Source: Cephalopachus bancanus
Lineage: Eukaryota; Chordata; Mammalia; Primates; Tarsiidae
Direction: 5' to 3'
NCBI GenBank assembly: GCA_027257055.1
Contig: JAPVLO010000968.1
Coordinates: 434,001-498,000, forward strand
Length of the DNA stretch: 64,000 bases
Below are positions 53,880 to 64,000 of this stretch, one piece after another (the stretch's first letter is position 1; every line of letters starts with the position of its first letter). The notes under the pieces are model-generated. The model worked only from the letters and a program-made list of their open reading frames with translations. It did no database searches and was not told the origin of the DNA. A program made the position numbers and the translations under genes.

Positions 53880-55529
53880 CACATGACAGTGATTGCATTC
53901 CAGCGGGGAATGAGGGGGATGGCCCACGAGGGAGAGGCTCACGTCTGGAACACCTGGAAGTGTCTGCAGCAGGCAGGGTGCCTGCTGCCCTGGGCTCTGA
54001 GGAAGGGAGGTTTCAGCCCTCTGACTGCTGCTCCCCTGTTGGGACTGCTCTCTCTCACTGCCTTCATGCCTCACTTCATTTCTCCAGACTCCCCGCCACC
54101 TTCCCAAGTGTGTCCATTCTAAACACAACATGCCAAGTGTCTGGCAGCTGACGGGCTGTCTTTGAAGTGGACCAGGCTGGACCCTGACTTTCATCAGTGT
54201 CAGTCATAGAAGCCGTCTCATGTCTCTGCTGCATCTTTGCCACCACTCTGTTCTGCAGGTCCTAGTGGTGGGGAATTCCCTGTTTATGAGAGACCATGGG
54301 TCAGCCATCTTCCAATTAAACTTAATAAGAAAACAACCTTTATGTTCTACTTGCAGGGAAAGGGCATCTGGATCTGGAGAGGCCTGTGAGGTTCAGGGAA
54401 ACAGCTGGTGTGAGTAAGGTCACAGACTAATGAGAGTTGGGCTTAATTAAAGCTGCATGAGCATCTGGACAGCACCACCAAGAAAGGGGATTATCTGCTG
54501 TCTCTGAATGGTCCCTTCTCTTCTGGGCGTTCATTCTCCGGTTTGGACCTTGATTCCAGCTGCTGCGAGAAACTCCCGCACCCCAAACCATTACAGGTGC
54601 CCGAGTCAGTCACGCAGGCCTCCCCAAGGCTGCTTAGTTCAACTGGCATTGTCCTAATGAAGTCAAGGTCGGAGACTTTGTCCCTGAGTGAGCCTCAGTG
54701 CTCTGAAGCCCTAATTATGCGTTTCCTAACTGGGGAGAGCAGACACTGCTGGACACAGGGTGGTGTCGTCTGTGGGAGCACTCATGGCCCAAACCTCCTC
54801 TCCTTTCTTCCCGCCTGGTTCCAGAAGCCCCGTGAATTGCAGAGGTGTCCGCGCGAGGCCGTCCCTGCAGGGAGCACTGTGAATGACTGGCGAGGGCATC
54901 CACAGGGCACACTACCGGGTGGCCGTGCTCATCCCTTTCTTCATCAAATCCCCTTCTCCATCTGCTGCCATTTGGAAGCCAGTGGATGAGCTAATTCATA
55001 CTAATTTTCAATGACAAATAGCGATTTAATGTGTGCCCCTTATTAGAAATGCTTGTATTTTGACAGGAGTAATGCATTGTTTCAAAATCAGTGATTTTCG
55101 AACCATTATGGAGGTGCATTTAGGGTCGGATGGGTAACTGATTATCCCAGTTTTCATAGAACCGAGCAGTTTCCCAGGATGTGGATTTTCCAACTCAAAC
55201 CCTGGATAAACTGGCGTGAGGGATTTTAGGAGGCTTGGGTGTGTGGGGAGAAGGTCAGGCAAGGATGGCAGTGCCCAGGGGTGCTGAGCGTGGGAGACCC
55301 TGTTGCCACTACACCAGAGCAGCAGCGATTTTTACAAGTTTTATATCATGAAGTTGTGGGTCCGATTTCCCTTGGGAGGCATTTGAAAAATGTTGCTCTC
55401 AAAGCATGAAGGTCAAGAAGAACCTATAAAGAACACAGCAGGGGAGACGTCTGGGTACAGAGTTTCTGAGGTCCCCACTTTTCACCAAGAAGACACCTGC
55501 TTCTCTGAGCTGACATGAAAAGCAGAATT
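53880..55529. other. Unique sequence, no gene recognised
   Basis: No repeat or exon is identified. The part at 54,400-55,080 contains AT-core motifs such as GGGCTTAATTAAAGCTGCATG and GAGCTAATTCATACTAATTTTC. These could mark a non-coding element. A 148-codon frame at 54,543-54,989 is not recognisable. Confidence 0.4.
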
Positions 55530-55735
55530 TGCCAACCTAAGCAACGTAGCAAGAACTTGTCTTTACACAATATGAAAAAAAAAAATTTAGCCTGTGTCTG
55601 TGGTCCCAGCTACTTGAAAGGAAACAGGAACTCCTAAGCCCAGGAGGTCGACACGGCTGTGAGCCATGTTCGTGCCATTGCACACCAGTCTAGGCAACAG
55701 AGTGAGGCCCTGATTCAAAAAGGACCCCCCCTAAA
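55530..55735 (+). mobile_element. Old partial AluJ/FRAM-like SINE
   Basis: AAGCAACGTAGCAAGAACTTG, GGTCCCAGCTACTTGAAAGG, AGCCCAGGAGGTCGACACGG and GCAACAGAGTGAGGCCC keep the Alu order, but the first arm is mostly lost. Confidence 0.75.
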
Positions 55736-56184
55736 ATTGCAAAATGTGGCTCTTGTCCCATGAGGGAAAGGAAGGATTATCCTTTGTGGAGAATCAGAAG
55801 GAAGGGATGGGAAAGGACTCTTGAAAGCAGAAAACTATTTGACATAATAATTTGTGATTTTCCCTGTGTTCTCTTCTTTCATTTCTCCAATGAAGCAAGA
55901 GTCCAGGAGCTGTGTGTCCTTATGTCAGAAGAGTTTGTGTCAAGGTGGAAAGCAGAGGTTGCCTACAAAACACTTCCTGGTTTATGTTTTCCACAGGTGT
56001 CATTGAATTGCTGCAATTATGTTAACTATGCCTTGAACTTGACGGTAGGAAGTAGAGGGAAGACTTCTGTAAATTTTAGTGTATGAAAGACTTTTCAGTT
56101 TGAACAGCAAGACCTTAAAGAGATGGCAAGACCTTAGAAGGCAACAACTTATTTGTGCACATGGGAATGTGGGTCAAATCACAT

Positions 56185-56365
56185 TTCAGTCTATCTATCA
56201 TCTTTATGTCTGGTATCTATCCATCTCTCTATCTATCTACTTATCATCTTTCTACCAAACTCTATTATTTATCCTCAATCTATCTAATCTTCTATAATTA
56301 TCTCTATCTCGACCTGTCAATTGTCTATCTATCTATCTATCTAATCTATAATCTATCATCTGTCA
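56185..56365 (+). repeat. (TATC)n-type microsatellite
   Basis: Interrupted TATC/CTAT units over about 180 bp, with the purest run at about 56,323-56,344. The frame rich in S, I and Y is its translation. Confidence 0.93.
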
Positions 56366-56679
56366 CTATCTCAAATGTAGTATGAAAGGATGAATCTGCC
56401 TTCTTTGGAGGCTATTGGGACACGTTCCTGTTTTCCTAGTCACCGAAAAGCCCTGTCTCCCAGGTCACCCATTGTTTTTATGACCCTGAGTGACCATATA
56501 ATTCTGAACAATCTGGCACACTTCTCAGCCTTTTAAAACCTTTTCTTCTATTATACTTTTGAAACTCGAGTTACCATTAGCTAATATTCCTGCATCCCCA
56601 GCATCTTCTCTGAGTGCTGTATTTTTACCCTAAAAGAAACAAGCTGCCCCCGATGATATCACTTATTCTGCAGACTTCT

Positions 56680-56961
56680 TTTTTTTTTGAGTTGGAGTCT
56701 CACTCTGTCACCCAGACTAGAGTGCAGTGGCCGCTCCCGGCCACCGCAGCCTCGACCTGCTGGGCTCCGGCGATCCTTCCGCCTCAGCCTTCCAAGTAGC
56801 CAGAATTACAGGCATGTGCTACCACGCCTGGCTGATTTTTTGATTTATTGTAGAGATGAGGTCTCGCTGCCCAGGCAGGTCTCGAACCCGAGGGCTCAGG
56901 CAATTCACTCACCTCAGCCTCCCAAAGGCACAGGATTACAGGCTGAGCCACCGAGCCCGGC
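56680..56961 (-). mobile_element. Alu SINE, local family, minus strand
   Basis: A full dimer with a ten-T tail and the complement CCGAGCCCGGCC at its head. The palindrome over the B box is decayed here (TCTCGAACCCGAGG). The target duplication is not clear. The long frame on the plus strand is the usual Alu antisense frame. Confidence 0.94.
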
Positions 56962-57289
56962 CTCTGGTCTTAAAAGAGTAAGATGGGAAAGAATTTCCAC
57001 TGTTTCCTCTTGGATTTAAGGAAAAAGAAGAATAAGAAATAGAAAATGCAAGCTCCATTCTAAAGAATATTTGGAGACAGATTACCTCTGAACCATAAAA
57101 TTTGAGAAAGGGATGTCAAAAGAGGCGACGTGAAAGAGTGGGTCTTCCATCAAGACAGTGTGTCTCTGGCTGCTGATCTAAGACAAGGCTCACAGAAATG
57201 CCTCAACATCAGCAAACATGCTTAACAATAAAGCTTTGTGGTTTTAGGTAGTTAGGATTAAGATCAAGTGTATCCAGCAGAGCATTCAA

Positions 57290-57690
57290 AATAACAGGAG
57301 TTTGTTTTTCTCTCACATAAGAGAAGTTTAGAAGTTTGCAGTCCGTAGCTGGGTAGTGGCTCCAATGTCATCTAGAGATCACATTTTGTTTTTTTTGCTA
57401 CATCATTTCTGCTTTTGGTTCTACCAGGATATCAGGTTTTCTGCTTGCTGATCTCACCATTCTGGTCTGTGCATTCCATCTTTATGGTGACCTCCTGATC
57501 TAAGAGTTTGCTAGAGCATCAACCATCACATCTATATTCTAGGCAATAATAAGGAAAGCAAGGTCTTTCCCCATCATTCTGTGCTCTTTTAACAGACACT
57601 GTCCAGAATTCCCTCCTAATAGCATCGATTAAGAACCTGGCTGCATGGTCACATATAGATGCAAAATAATAGGAAAAGCAATCTTTTTGC
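57290..57690 (-). mobile_element. Ancient repeat, unnamed
   Basis: ACAGGAGTTTGTTTTTCTCTC, CATAAGAGAAGTTTAGAAG, GTGGCTCCAATGTCATCTAG, CTTTATGGTGACCTCCTG and CATGGTCACATATAGATGC resemble a widespread mammalian repeat. The family and strand are uncertain. Confidence 0.45.
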
Positions 57691-57699
57691 TGTTTGTGT

Positions 57700-58977
57700 T
57701 GCTGTGCTCAACAATTCAGCAGTTCTGATATAAGAAGAAAAGAGAACAAATACTAGTAGCAACTAGTGATTTGTCTTATTCTTGTCTAAAACAGGAGAAA
57801 TAGGTGAGGATTGTTACCAAAACTTTGCTAGGCCTCACTGGCAAAGAGGATGATAGTGAGAAAATAGAAAACATACATATTGTCAGGAAGCAATCTGTTG
57901 GTGAGGCAGGGTGAAAGAGAGAGAATCTAGATTGTGAGACCAGATGACTACTGGTTACTGGTGACTGAGAAGAAGAAAAGTTCAACAAAAATTGAATTCC
58001 ACTTAAACTTCATGCAAAAAAGAGAACTCTTTCTAATTTGGCATATGATCCTGGGTGAGTCCTCTAAGTATTTCCTACAAATACTTAATCTAGTAAGAAC
58101 TCATCTCACTTACAACAATGAAAATGACCACATGATCTATCCAAAGACACTAGAAGAAAAAAGGAAGAAGAGGAATTTATCAAAACTCAGTGGCAGTTAA
58201 AGAATACTCACCAGAAAAATGTTGCCATGTACAAATATATTTATGATCAAACATATCACCCCTAATAAAAATAATAAGGTAATGACCCCTAGAAAACAAG
58301 GACCAAAAAGATGAGATGTCAGGAGGAGATGCTGCATGAGCAGCCAGAGCTCAGGGAAGAGATGGAAAAGAAAAATAAGTTCAGCAAAGGAATGGGTGAA
58401 GCCCTGAAAAAGATAAACACTGCTGAAAACAAGGTAGGGGTGAGCAAAATGTAAATTCGCATAAACGTTTTTAAAAAGACTAGGAAAAATAGAACAGATA
58501 CCAAAGAAAGACACAGGAAGTTCAAATGCTCATAAATGGTGTTAATGATGAAGGTATCCTAAACAAGAAAGCGGAATCAATATTTAAAAATGCAATTTAA
58601 GAAAGCTTTTCAGAAACAAAAGAAAACTTGACTCTTTAGATAGAAAGGTCATATCAGATTCCAGAAAAAAATTGCCTTGTTAAGTTTAAAAAATGAAATA
58701 AAAAAGCAGTTGCATAGCTTGATATGAATGTTAGGCCACAGTTTATGTAATAAATGACTAAGTAAATAAATACATAATTTTTGTATGCAATGAATATCTC
58801 TAAAATCCCAAAACTGACTCCAGTGCTTGACTCTAGGGAGATTTTTTTTTTCCTCAATGAAGACTACTAACTACTTACTAAACATCCATTCGGTCCTATT
58901 TCAAAATACAGAATTCTCACTTTACCGCCTCATATTACCATCTTGATATTTATCACCTTTCTTTCAGCTTAAGTCAG
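57700..58977. other. AT-rich sequence, no gene
   Basis: No recognisable repeat or exon. Frames of 88 (57,934-58,200, plus) and 105 codons (58,197-58,514, minus) have no family that I know. The latter is rich in L and F, as A-rich DNA read on the complement gives. Confidence 0.45.
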
Positions 58978-59195
58978 TGTTCTCTACTAGGAGATATCAC
59001 TCCAATAGCCCTTGGGTCATCCGGCAATTTCTGGACACAATTTTAGTTGTCACAACTGGAGGTGGGCGCTTTGTTTTACTGGAATCTGGAGGAATGCTAG
59101 CAGGGATTCTGGTAATCGCCCTACAATGCAAAGAATAGCCCCCATAGCAAAGAATTATTCAGTCCAAAATGTCCATGATGCTGGCTGAGAAACTT
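58978..59195 (+). mobile_element. MER20 hAT relic
   Basis: CATCCGGCAATTTCTGGACAC, TTTTAGTTGTCACAACTGG, GGAATGCTAGCAGGGATTCTGG, CCTACAATGCAAAGAATAGCC, AAAGAATTATTCAGTCCAAAATG and GGCTGAGAAACTTTGG match MER20 order over its whole length on the plus strand. Confidence 0.92.
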
Positions 59196-59199
59196 TGGC

Positions 59200-59710
59200 T
59201 TCAGTTATAGACATGGGATGTAAACAGAAGTAATGTGTAGGTCTTCTGGGAATTGTCTTAGAGCAGAGAGGGTGTTCCTTCTTCCTTGTTTTATTCTGCT
59301 ACTTACAGTGTGAAGGTGATGTCCAAGTCTAGCAGTCATCTTGGACCATGAAGACCAGGGTCACATCTGAAAGATGACCGAGTGGGGAGCTGGAAGAACT
59401 GGAGTGCCTGATATATTACTTCTTGCTTTTATTTAATTCATTAATTTATCAAATATTTATTGCATATATATGCTGGATGGAATAGGCCTTTGTAGATAAT
59501 TGAGATGTCAAATAGGCACCCGACTTATAAGTTGGACTATTTGAAATTGGCCATTTTTGACCTATAAAAATGCAATTTTGTATGATTCAACCTGTATAAG
59601 TCTGAAGTTCAGGGAAGAGTTCGAGCTGGGTTTATACATTTTGAGGTCATTGGCATTTACATGTCACCTGAAACTGTGAGACTAGATGACGTCTTCAAGG
59701 CCATATATGT
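59200..59710 (+). mobile_element. Ancient repeat fragments, unnamed
   Basis: 59,200-59,420 (GGATGTAAACAGAAGTAATG, AGTCATCTTGGACCATGAAG) and 59,595-59,705 (AGTTCAGGGAAGAGTTCGAGC, GTGAGACTAGATGACGTC) resemble two common ancient mammalian repeats. I do not name them. Confidence 0.4.
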
Positions 59711-59989
59711 AGTTAGGTCCTGCTAAACCAATATAAATATGTCGTAGAGCTGCCATTTTTACCAGACTGGAAAAACATTTTCTTGTGCCTTCCTCGAACG
59801 CAAAGAGAGAATAAGGAAATTTTGCATCTGTGGGTATCATTACAGCCTGGTACTGATGGGTGAATTGCCTCAGGATGGGACTGTTCTCTGCTTGGCATGT
59901 TTCATGAAGTCATGTTCTGCTGAGAGAAGCAAGTGATCTACATGGAGCATTTGCAGCCATTTATCTTTTTCAAAATTTCTTTTCTTGTT

Positions 59990-61840
59990 TGTCCCCAGCA
60001 CTGAAAACAACTCTTGAGTGAATTATAACATATATACAGAAAAGTGTGCAGATCATAAATGAATAGCTCAATGAATTTTTGCTAAGTGAACACATAAGTG
60101 TTCTCAGCATTCAGATCAAAAGCACAACATCTACTAGCATTCTAGAAACCACCCTCCCAGGAATCACTGCCCTCGCAAACATAATTGTCATCCATAATAT
60201 TAATATCATAATAGTTTTTCATTGTAAGAGTTCTGCTATTGACAGCGATTTGAGACTTTTCTAATTTTGGGTAGTTATGATCGTTCTTATCCATGTCTTT
60301 TGGTGAATACATATGTTCATATTTTGTTAGTTATCTACCTGGGGTGGAATTACTGGATCAGAAGATATGCAAATGTTCATATTTAGTAGATAAAGTCAGT
60401 TTTCTCAAGGTGGTTGTATTAATGTATGCTTCTACTGTGTATGAGAGTTTTGAGACTCCACACCTGAATCAACACTTGATATTTTAGCCACATTGTGGCT
60501 TTAGTTTGCATTTTTGATGATTAATAAAGTTGAACATTGATTCATCTACCAATGGGGCTTTTAGATATTTTCTTTTGTAAAGTGCTTGTTTAATTGTTTT
60601 GCCCATTTTTTTTCTATTGGGTTATCTGTCTCTTTCCTGTAGCTATTCTTTATATATTCTGACTATAAGTCTTTCATAGGATATATACATTGAATTTTTT
60701 TCCTACTCTGTCTTTTGATGAACAGGATTTCTTAATTTTAATACTATCCAATTTATTATTTTCCTTATATTTACAGTATTTTTGTTCTGTGTAAGTGACA
60801 GTTGCTTATCTCAAGGTTGTGAAGATATTGTCCTTTGTTTTCTTTTAAAAGATGTATTATTTTACCTTTTCTTTTTTCTTTTTCTTCTTTTTTTTTAAGA
60901 GACAGAATCTCACTGTATCACCCAGGCTGAAGTGCAGGGTGCAATCACAGGTCACTGCAAGCTTGAACTCCCGGGCTCAAGTAATCCTCCTGCCTCATTC
61001 TCCCAAGTAGCTGGGGCCGCAGACATGTGTCACCACCCTGAACCGATTATTTATTTTTTGTAGAGATGGATTCTTGCTATGTTGCCCAGGCTGGTCTCAA
61101 ACTTCTGACCTCAAGAGATCTTCCTGCCTCATCCTTCCAAAGCACTGGGATTACAAATGTGAGCCACAGTGCCCAGCTTACTTTTATACTTCATATTAGA
61201 ATCCACAACATATCTACAATTGATTTTTGTGTATGGTATGAGTTATAATTCAAGCTTCACTTTTTTACTTTATAGGGACCCAATTGACCCAGCATCATTT
61301 ATTAAAAATACCACTCTTTCCCTACTGCACTGAGATATCATCTTTGCCATAAATTGAGTGATGGTAATTATGGATTCTGTTTCTGTATTCTACTCCATTG
61401 TACTATCTTTCTATCCTTGCACCTATACTACTATGTTAATTATTGGAATTTTAGAATATCTTGATTGTATTATAATAAGTCTTAATATTTCATTGTATAG
61501 TCTTACTACCCTGTTTTCATTTTTATCATTGTATTGTCTTTTCCTGGCTTTTTGTTTTCTATATAAATTTAAAAGTTAGATTGTGAATTTCTCTTAAAAA
61601 CCTGTTGAAATTTAGAAGCTTCAGATCAATTTGAAGGGAATTACCAGATGTACATTATTAAGTCATCCAATCCATGGATCTGGTATAGCCCTCAATTTAT
61701 TTAGGTTTTATTAGATTTCACTCAATTATATTGGTATTTTTCTGTATAAAAGGCTTGCACATCTTTTGGTAGATATGGTTTTTGGTATTTGATTACTTCT
61801 ATGCTATTGTAAGTAGTTTCTATTTGAGAATTTCAAGTTC
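59990..61840 (-). mobile_element. Old L1 (L1M-like), split by AluJ
   Basis: 3'UTR-like text (AACATATATACAGAAAAGTG) starts near 60,020 and ORF2 C-terminal text from about 60,300 (ATTACTGGATCAGAAGATATG). After the AluJ it resumes with CACAACATATCTACAATTG and ACCCAGCATCATTTATTAAAAATAC and runs to about 61,840. It is the most diverged L1 of the window. Frames are short. Confidence 0.85.
60871..61178 (-). mobile_element. AluJ-like SINE in the old L1
   Basis: The complement order is AGACAGAATCTCACTGTATC, CCAGGCTGAAGTGCAGG, GCTTGAACTCCCGGGCTC, GTAGAGATGGATTCTTGC, and TTGCCCAGGCTGGTCTCAAAC to GTGAGCCACAGTGCCCAGC. Probable duplication TTACCTTTT (60,862-60,870) and TTACTTTTA (61,178-61,186). Confidence 0.93.
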
Positions 61841-62870
61841 CAAGGTTTGATCTCTAGTCCTTAAACCTCAGAAGGTACCAATTCCTTCTTTCTTTTCGTT
61901 ATAGGGGCAGGAATAAAAGATGGGGGGGGAGGAGAGAGACAGAGTTAAGAGAGACAAAAAGCAATTTACCCAGCAGGATAAACCTAGAACAACTTGGAAA
62001 ATGAACTGGAACCATGTAGGCTCATATGAGAGCGCTTGAAACATCTCCATGGTGACTATAGTCTGCAAAGTTCCAGACCTGATGAGTGCCTGTGATATTG
62101 TGACGGTGTCATTTAATAAGGAGAAAGTTAGTTCTGTGAAGGGAGACAAAGCAGCTTCTCAGAACAACCTTTTAAGTAAGAACCAGCTCTGAATTTTTTT
62201 TTTTTTGGTTTGCATTTTATTGCTTTCAGTTTTCCTTCCTGCCTGAGTTTTCTCTCAAACTCCCTATGATCAGCTTTCCACCCCCGTCAGTGAGATCATT
62301 TCAGCTTCAGAGACAAATGCTTCTGACCCTCAGCAGAAGCCAGGGCCCTTCTCTGCTTCTCTGCTTCGCCCCTGCAAGAATCAGGAAGGCCTCATCCTTT
62401 CCTTTCTTTGTCTCCTCCACCCAGTTAATTATTCTTAAGCTGTCAGGTAAGACTAGCAATACATACTAGCTGTTTCTCTGAATAAAAATATGACCACAGA
62501 CTTCAAGATTTGTGCCTTATTGTTCCCTGGCCATATTGCCTGGGCAAATGTTGCCCAGCAGGGAATAATCAAGATGGATAATGCAGTTTCCTAAAAGACC
62601 TGAGAAAAAATGCTGTACCACAGTTTCTCACGATGCTGAACAAGTTCTTGCTTTTGCTTAGGAGTGCTATAGATACATTAATTTTTGCCTCCCAGCATCT
62701 AATCACCCTTCTCCTCAAATGGGACTCTATTTGTCTTCTAGGGAACCATGTCTCCTTGATTCTTATTCTGTTTGCTTTAGATGGAGTCCTGGCTCCGTGG
62801 ATAGACATTTAGCTGGATTGGTTACTAGAAATCTGTGCTCTCTTGAGAGATTTTTAAGGGACGGTTGTCT
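61841..62870. other. No gene recognised
   Basis: A G run at 61,921-61,929 and a T run at 62,196-62,206 are the only simple features. No exon or named repeat is supported. Confidence 0.45.
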
Positions 62871-62871
62871 T

Positions 62872-63260
62872 AATGGTCTATCTTGTGCTGCTGTAACAGA
62901 ATACCTGAGACTGTGTAACTTGTAGTGAACACAAATATATTTTGTTTGTAGTTCTGGAGGCTGGGAAGTCCAATGTCGAGGTGCTGGCGTTTTTCAAGGG
63001 CTGTGCAATTCTGTGGCAGAAGGCAAAGGAGTGCAAGAGGATGACAGAAAGAGAGAAAGAGAGAGAGAGAGTGAGTGCAAGAGACACTGAATTCATTCTT
63101 GCACGAGGAGCCAACTCCACAATAACAATCTGCCCCTGTGATAACAGCATCAATCCATTGATAAGGGTAGAGTCCATGAGGACTAATAACCTCTCCTTAG
63201 GCCCCATGGCCCACCCTGTTGCCTTGGGAATTAAGTTTCCAGCAGGTAACTTTCCGGAGG
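62872..63260 (-). mobile_element. MaLR-like LTR (MST/MLT1 group)
   Basis: The complement of a MaLR-type LTR: GTGCTGCTGTAACAGAATACC, GAGACTGTGTAACTTG, TTCTGGAGGCTGGGAAGTCC, GTGGCAGAAGGCAAAGGAG, GATAACAGCATCAATCC, and GTTGCCTTGGGAATTAAG at the other end. A GA-rich microsatellite lies inside at 63,048-63,072. The exact family is not certain. Confidence 0.65.
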
Positions 63261-63790
63261 ACCCACATGCCTTGGACACGTTGCCCTGCCAGAGTCCAGG
63301 GACTTGATGAGGTACTCCTGGGGATGTTGGTTGAGAAGCATCCTCTCCTTTGTGTTGAACTCAGTACACAGAGCTTTTGTTCTGGAAGTGAGGGCAGCTA
63401 CCGTGTCACCCAGTAGAGACAGAGAATGAAGGCAGTGTGAATGAGGGCCAAGCTGGGGGAGGGAGAGAGACCGGGAATGGGCAACCTCCCTTGAGCCCTG
63501 GGAGCTGAGTACCTCTAGGCTGTTGCATCCGGTTGGCCAACATGTTCCCCTTTCTGCTTAATAAGTTCAGGGTTTATTTTGTGCATTGTGTGTATGTGCA
63601 ATAAAAATAATTCTAAATTATATCATGACAGTGGATAAAAGAAGGCTCAGTCACGAAAACTTTGTGTAGGATTCCTTTGCGTGTGTACTATCTTGATTCT
63701 TGACCATACTATTCTGCTATGTTAAGGTTGCCAAAAATGTAACATGATGATTTTCAATTAAAATGTAGCTGCATATAAAAAAGAATCCCA
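63261..63790. other. No gene recognised
   Basis: Unique-looking flank between the LTR and the last Alu. I saw nothing to annotate. Confidence 0.4.
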
Positions 63791-64000
63791 GTTGGGCTCG
63801 GTGGCTCAGCCTGTAATCCCACGCATTTGGGAGGCTGAGGTGAGTGGATTGCCTGTGCCCGTGGGTTCGAGACCCGCCTGGGCAACCTGGCGAGACCTCA
63901 TCTCTACAATAAATCAAAAAATTAGCCGAGCGTGGTAGCGCGCGCCTGTAGTTCTGGCTACTTGGAAGGCTGAGGTGGAAGGATCTCTGGAGCCTGGCAG
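63791..64000 (+). mobile_element. Alu SINE, cut by the window end
   Basis: A local-family Alu starting GTTGGGCTCGGTGGCTCAGC, with GTGGGTTCGAGACCCGCC and the ACAATAAATCAAAAAATTAG linker. About 210 bp are present and the right arm continues beyond the window. Confidence 0.95.

Noticed and set aside
57934..58514. Small genes on either strand
   Set aside because: The frames are A-rich or L/F-rich translations without a family, splice site or conserved start context.

Overview
The window looks like primate nuclear DNA. It carries many dimeric Alu (7SL-derived) SINEs of one distinctive type, two to three older AluJ-like copies, L1 LINEs of several ages, MIR and L2 fossils, MaLR/MLT1-type LTRs and hAT, Tigger and mariner relics. 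The younger Alus carry shared diagnostic changes: a head with GGCTCGGTGGCTCAGCCTG, a linker with ACAATAAATCAAAAAATCAG, and a tail ending CCAACTCAAA. They are not the human Y/S types as I remember them, nor the lemur or galago types. A tarsier-like primate is my best inference, but it rests on memory of SINE families and not on a search. I found no host gene: no exon, tRNA, rRNA, snRNA or convincing CpG island. The window is best read as intergenic or deep intronic DNA, and its story is one of nested retrotransposition.

Layout. 1-9.6 kb is mostly unique or ancient-repeat sequence with three Alus (1040, 2421, 4013) and one MLT1-like LTR (1863). 9.6-12.1 kb is a nested cluster: an L1 (minus) is split first by a second, 5'-inverted L1, and then by an 853-bp class II-type solo LTR with a perfect 6-bp target-site duplication. 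12.7-13.1 kb holds a short Tigger-like DNA transposon with inverted repeats and TA duplication. 13.4 kb has a compound CT/GT microsatellite. 17.6 kb has a small tandem SINE-like duplication.

18.95-25.67 kb is a near-full-span L1 on the plus strand with a 5'UTR, decayed ORF1, ORF2 lacking its endonuclease, and three Alus inside. Just past its 3' end comes an AATAAA-bearing tail and a 25-A tract. A related tail lies beside another L1 3' end at 9.6 kb. 25.7-29.2 kb carries MIR, MER5, mariner, L2 and Alu relics. 29.28-32.62 kb is a 5'-truncated L1 (minus) with target-site duplications. 33-34.8 kb is MIR/L2. 34.9-37.1 kb is an older L1 (minus) with a younger L1 3' end inserted. 37.6-38.1 kb is a hAT-like relic.

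38-50 kb is mixed unique sequence with Alus, MIRs and an MLT1-like LTR, plus a possible conserved non-coding stretch near 49.0-49.25 kb. 50.2-51.25 kb has L1 pieces. 51.77-52.51 kb is a minisatellite of about 30 copies of a 24-bp unit, next to another MLT1-like LTR. 53-59 kb is mostly unannotatable sequence with a 50-bp tandem duplication, a TATC microsatellite, an Alu and a MER20. 60-61.84 kb is an old L1 (minus) interrupted by AluJ. 62.9-63.3 kb is a MaLR-like LTR, and the window ends inside an Alu at 63,791.

No genes act together here in a pathway. The relations that can be shown are insertion order and mechanism: target-primed reverse transcription with A tails and duplications, twin priming, LTR recombination and tandem duplication. 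I saw no sign of a new host system. The most unusual signals are the repeated L1-plus-LTR-like tail, the tandem blocks in the L1 5'UTR, and the T-arm-like hairpin over the B box of the local Alu family.
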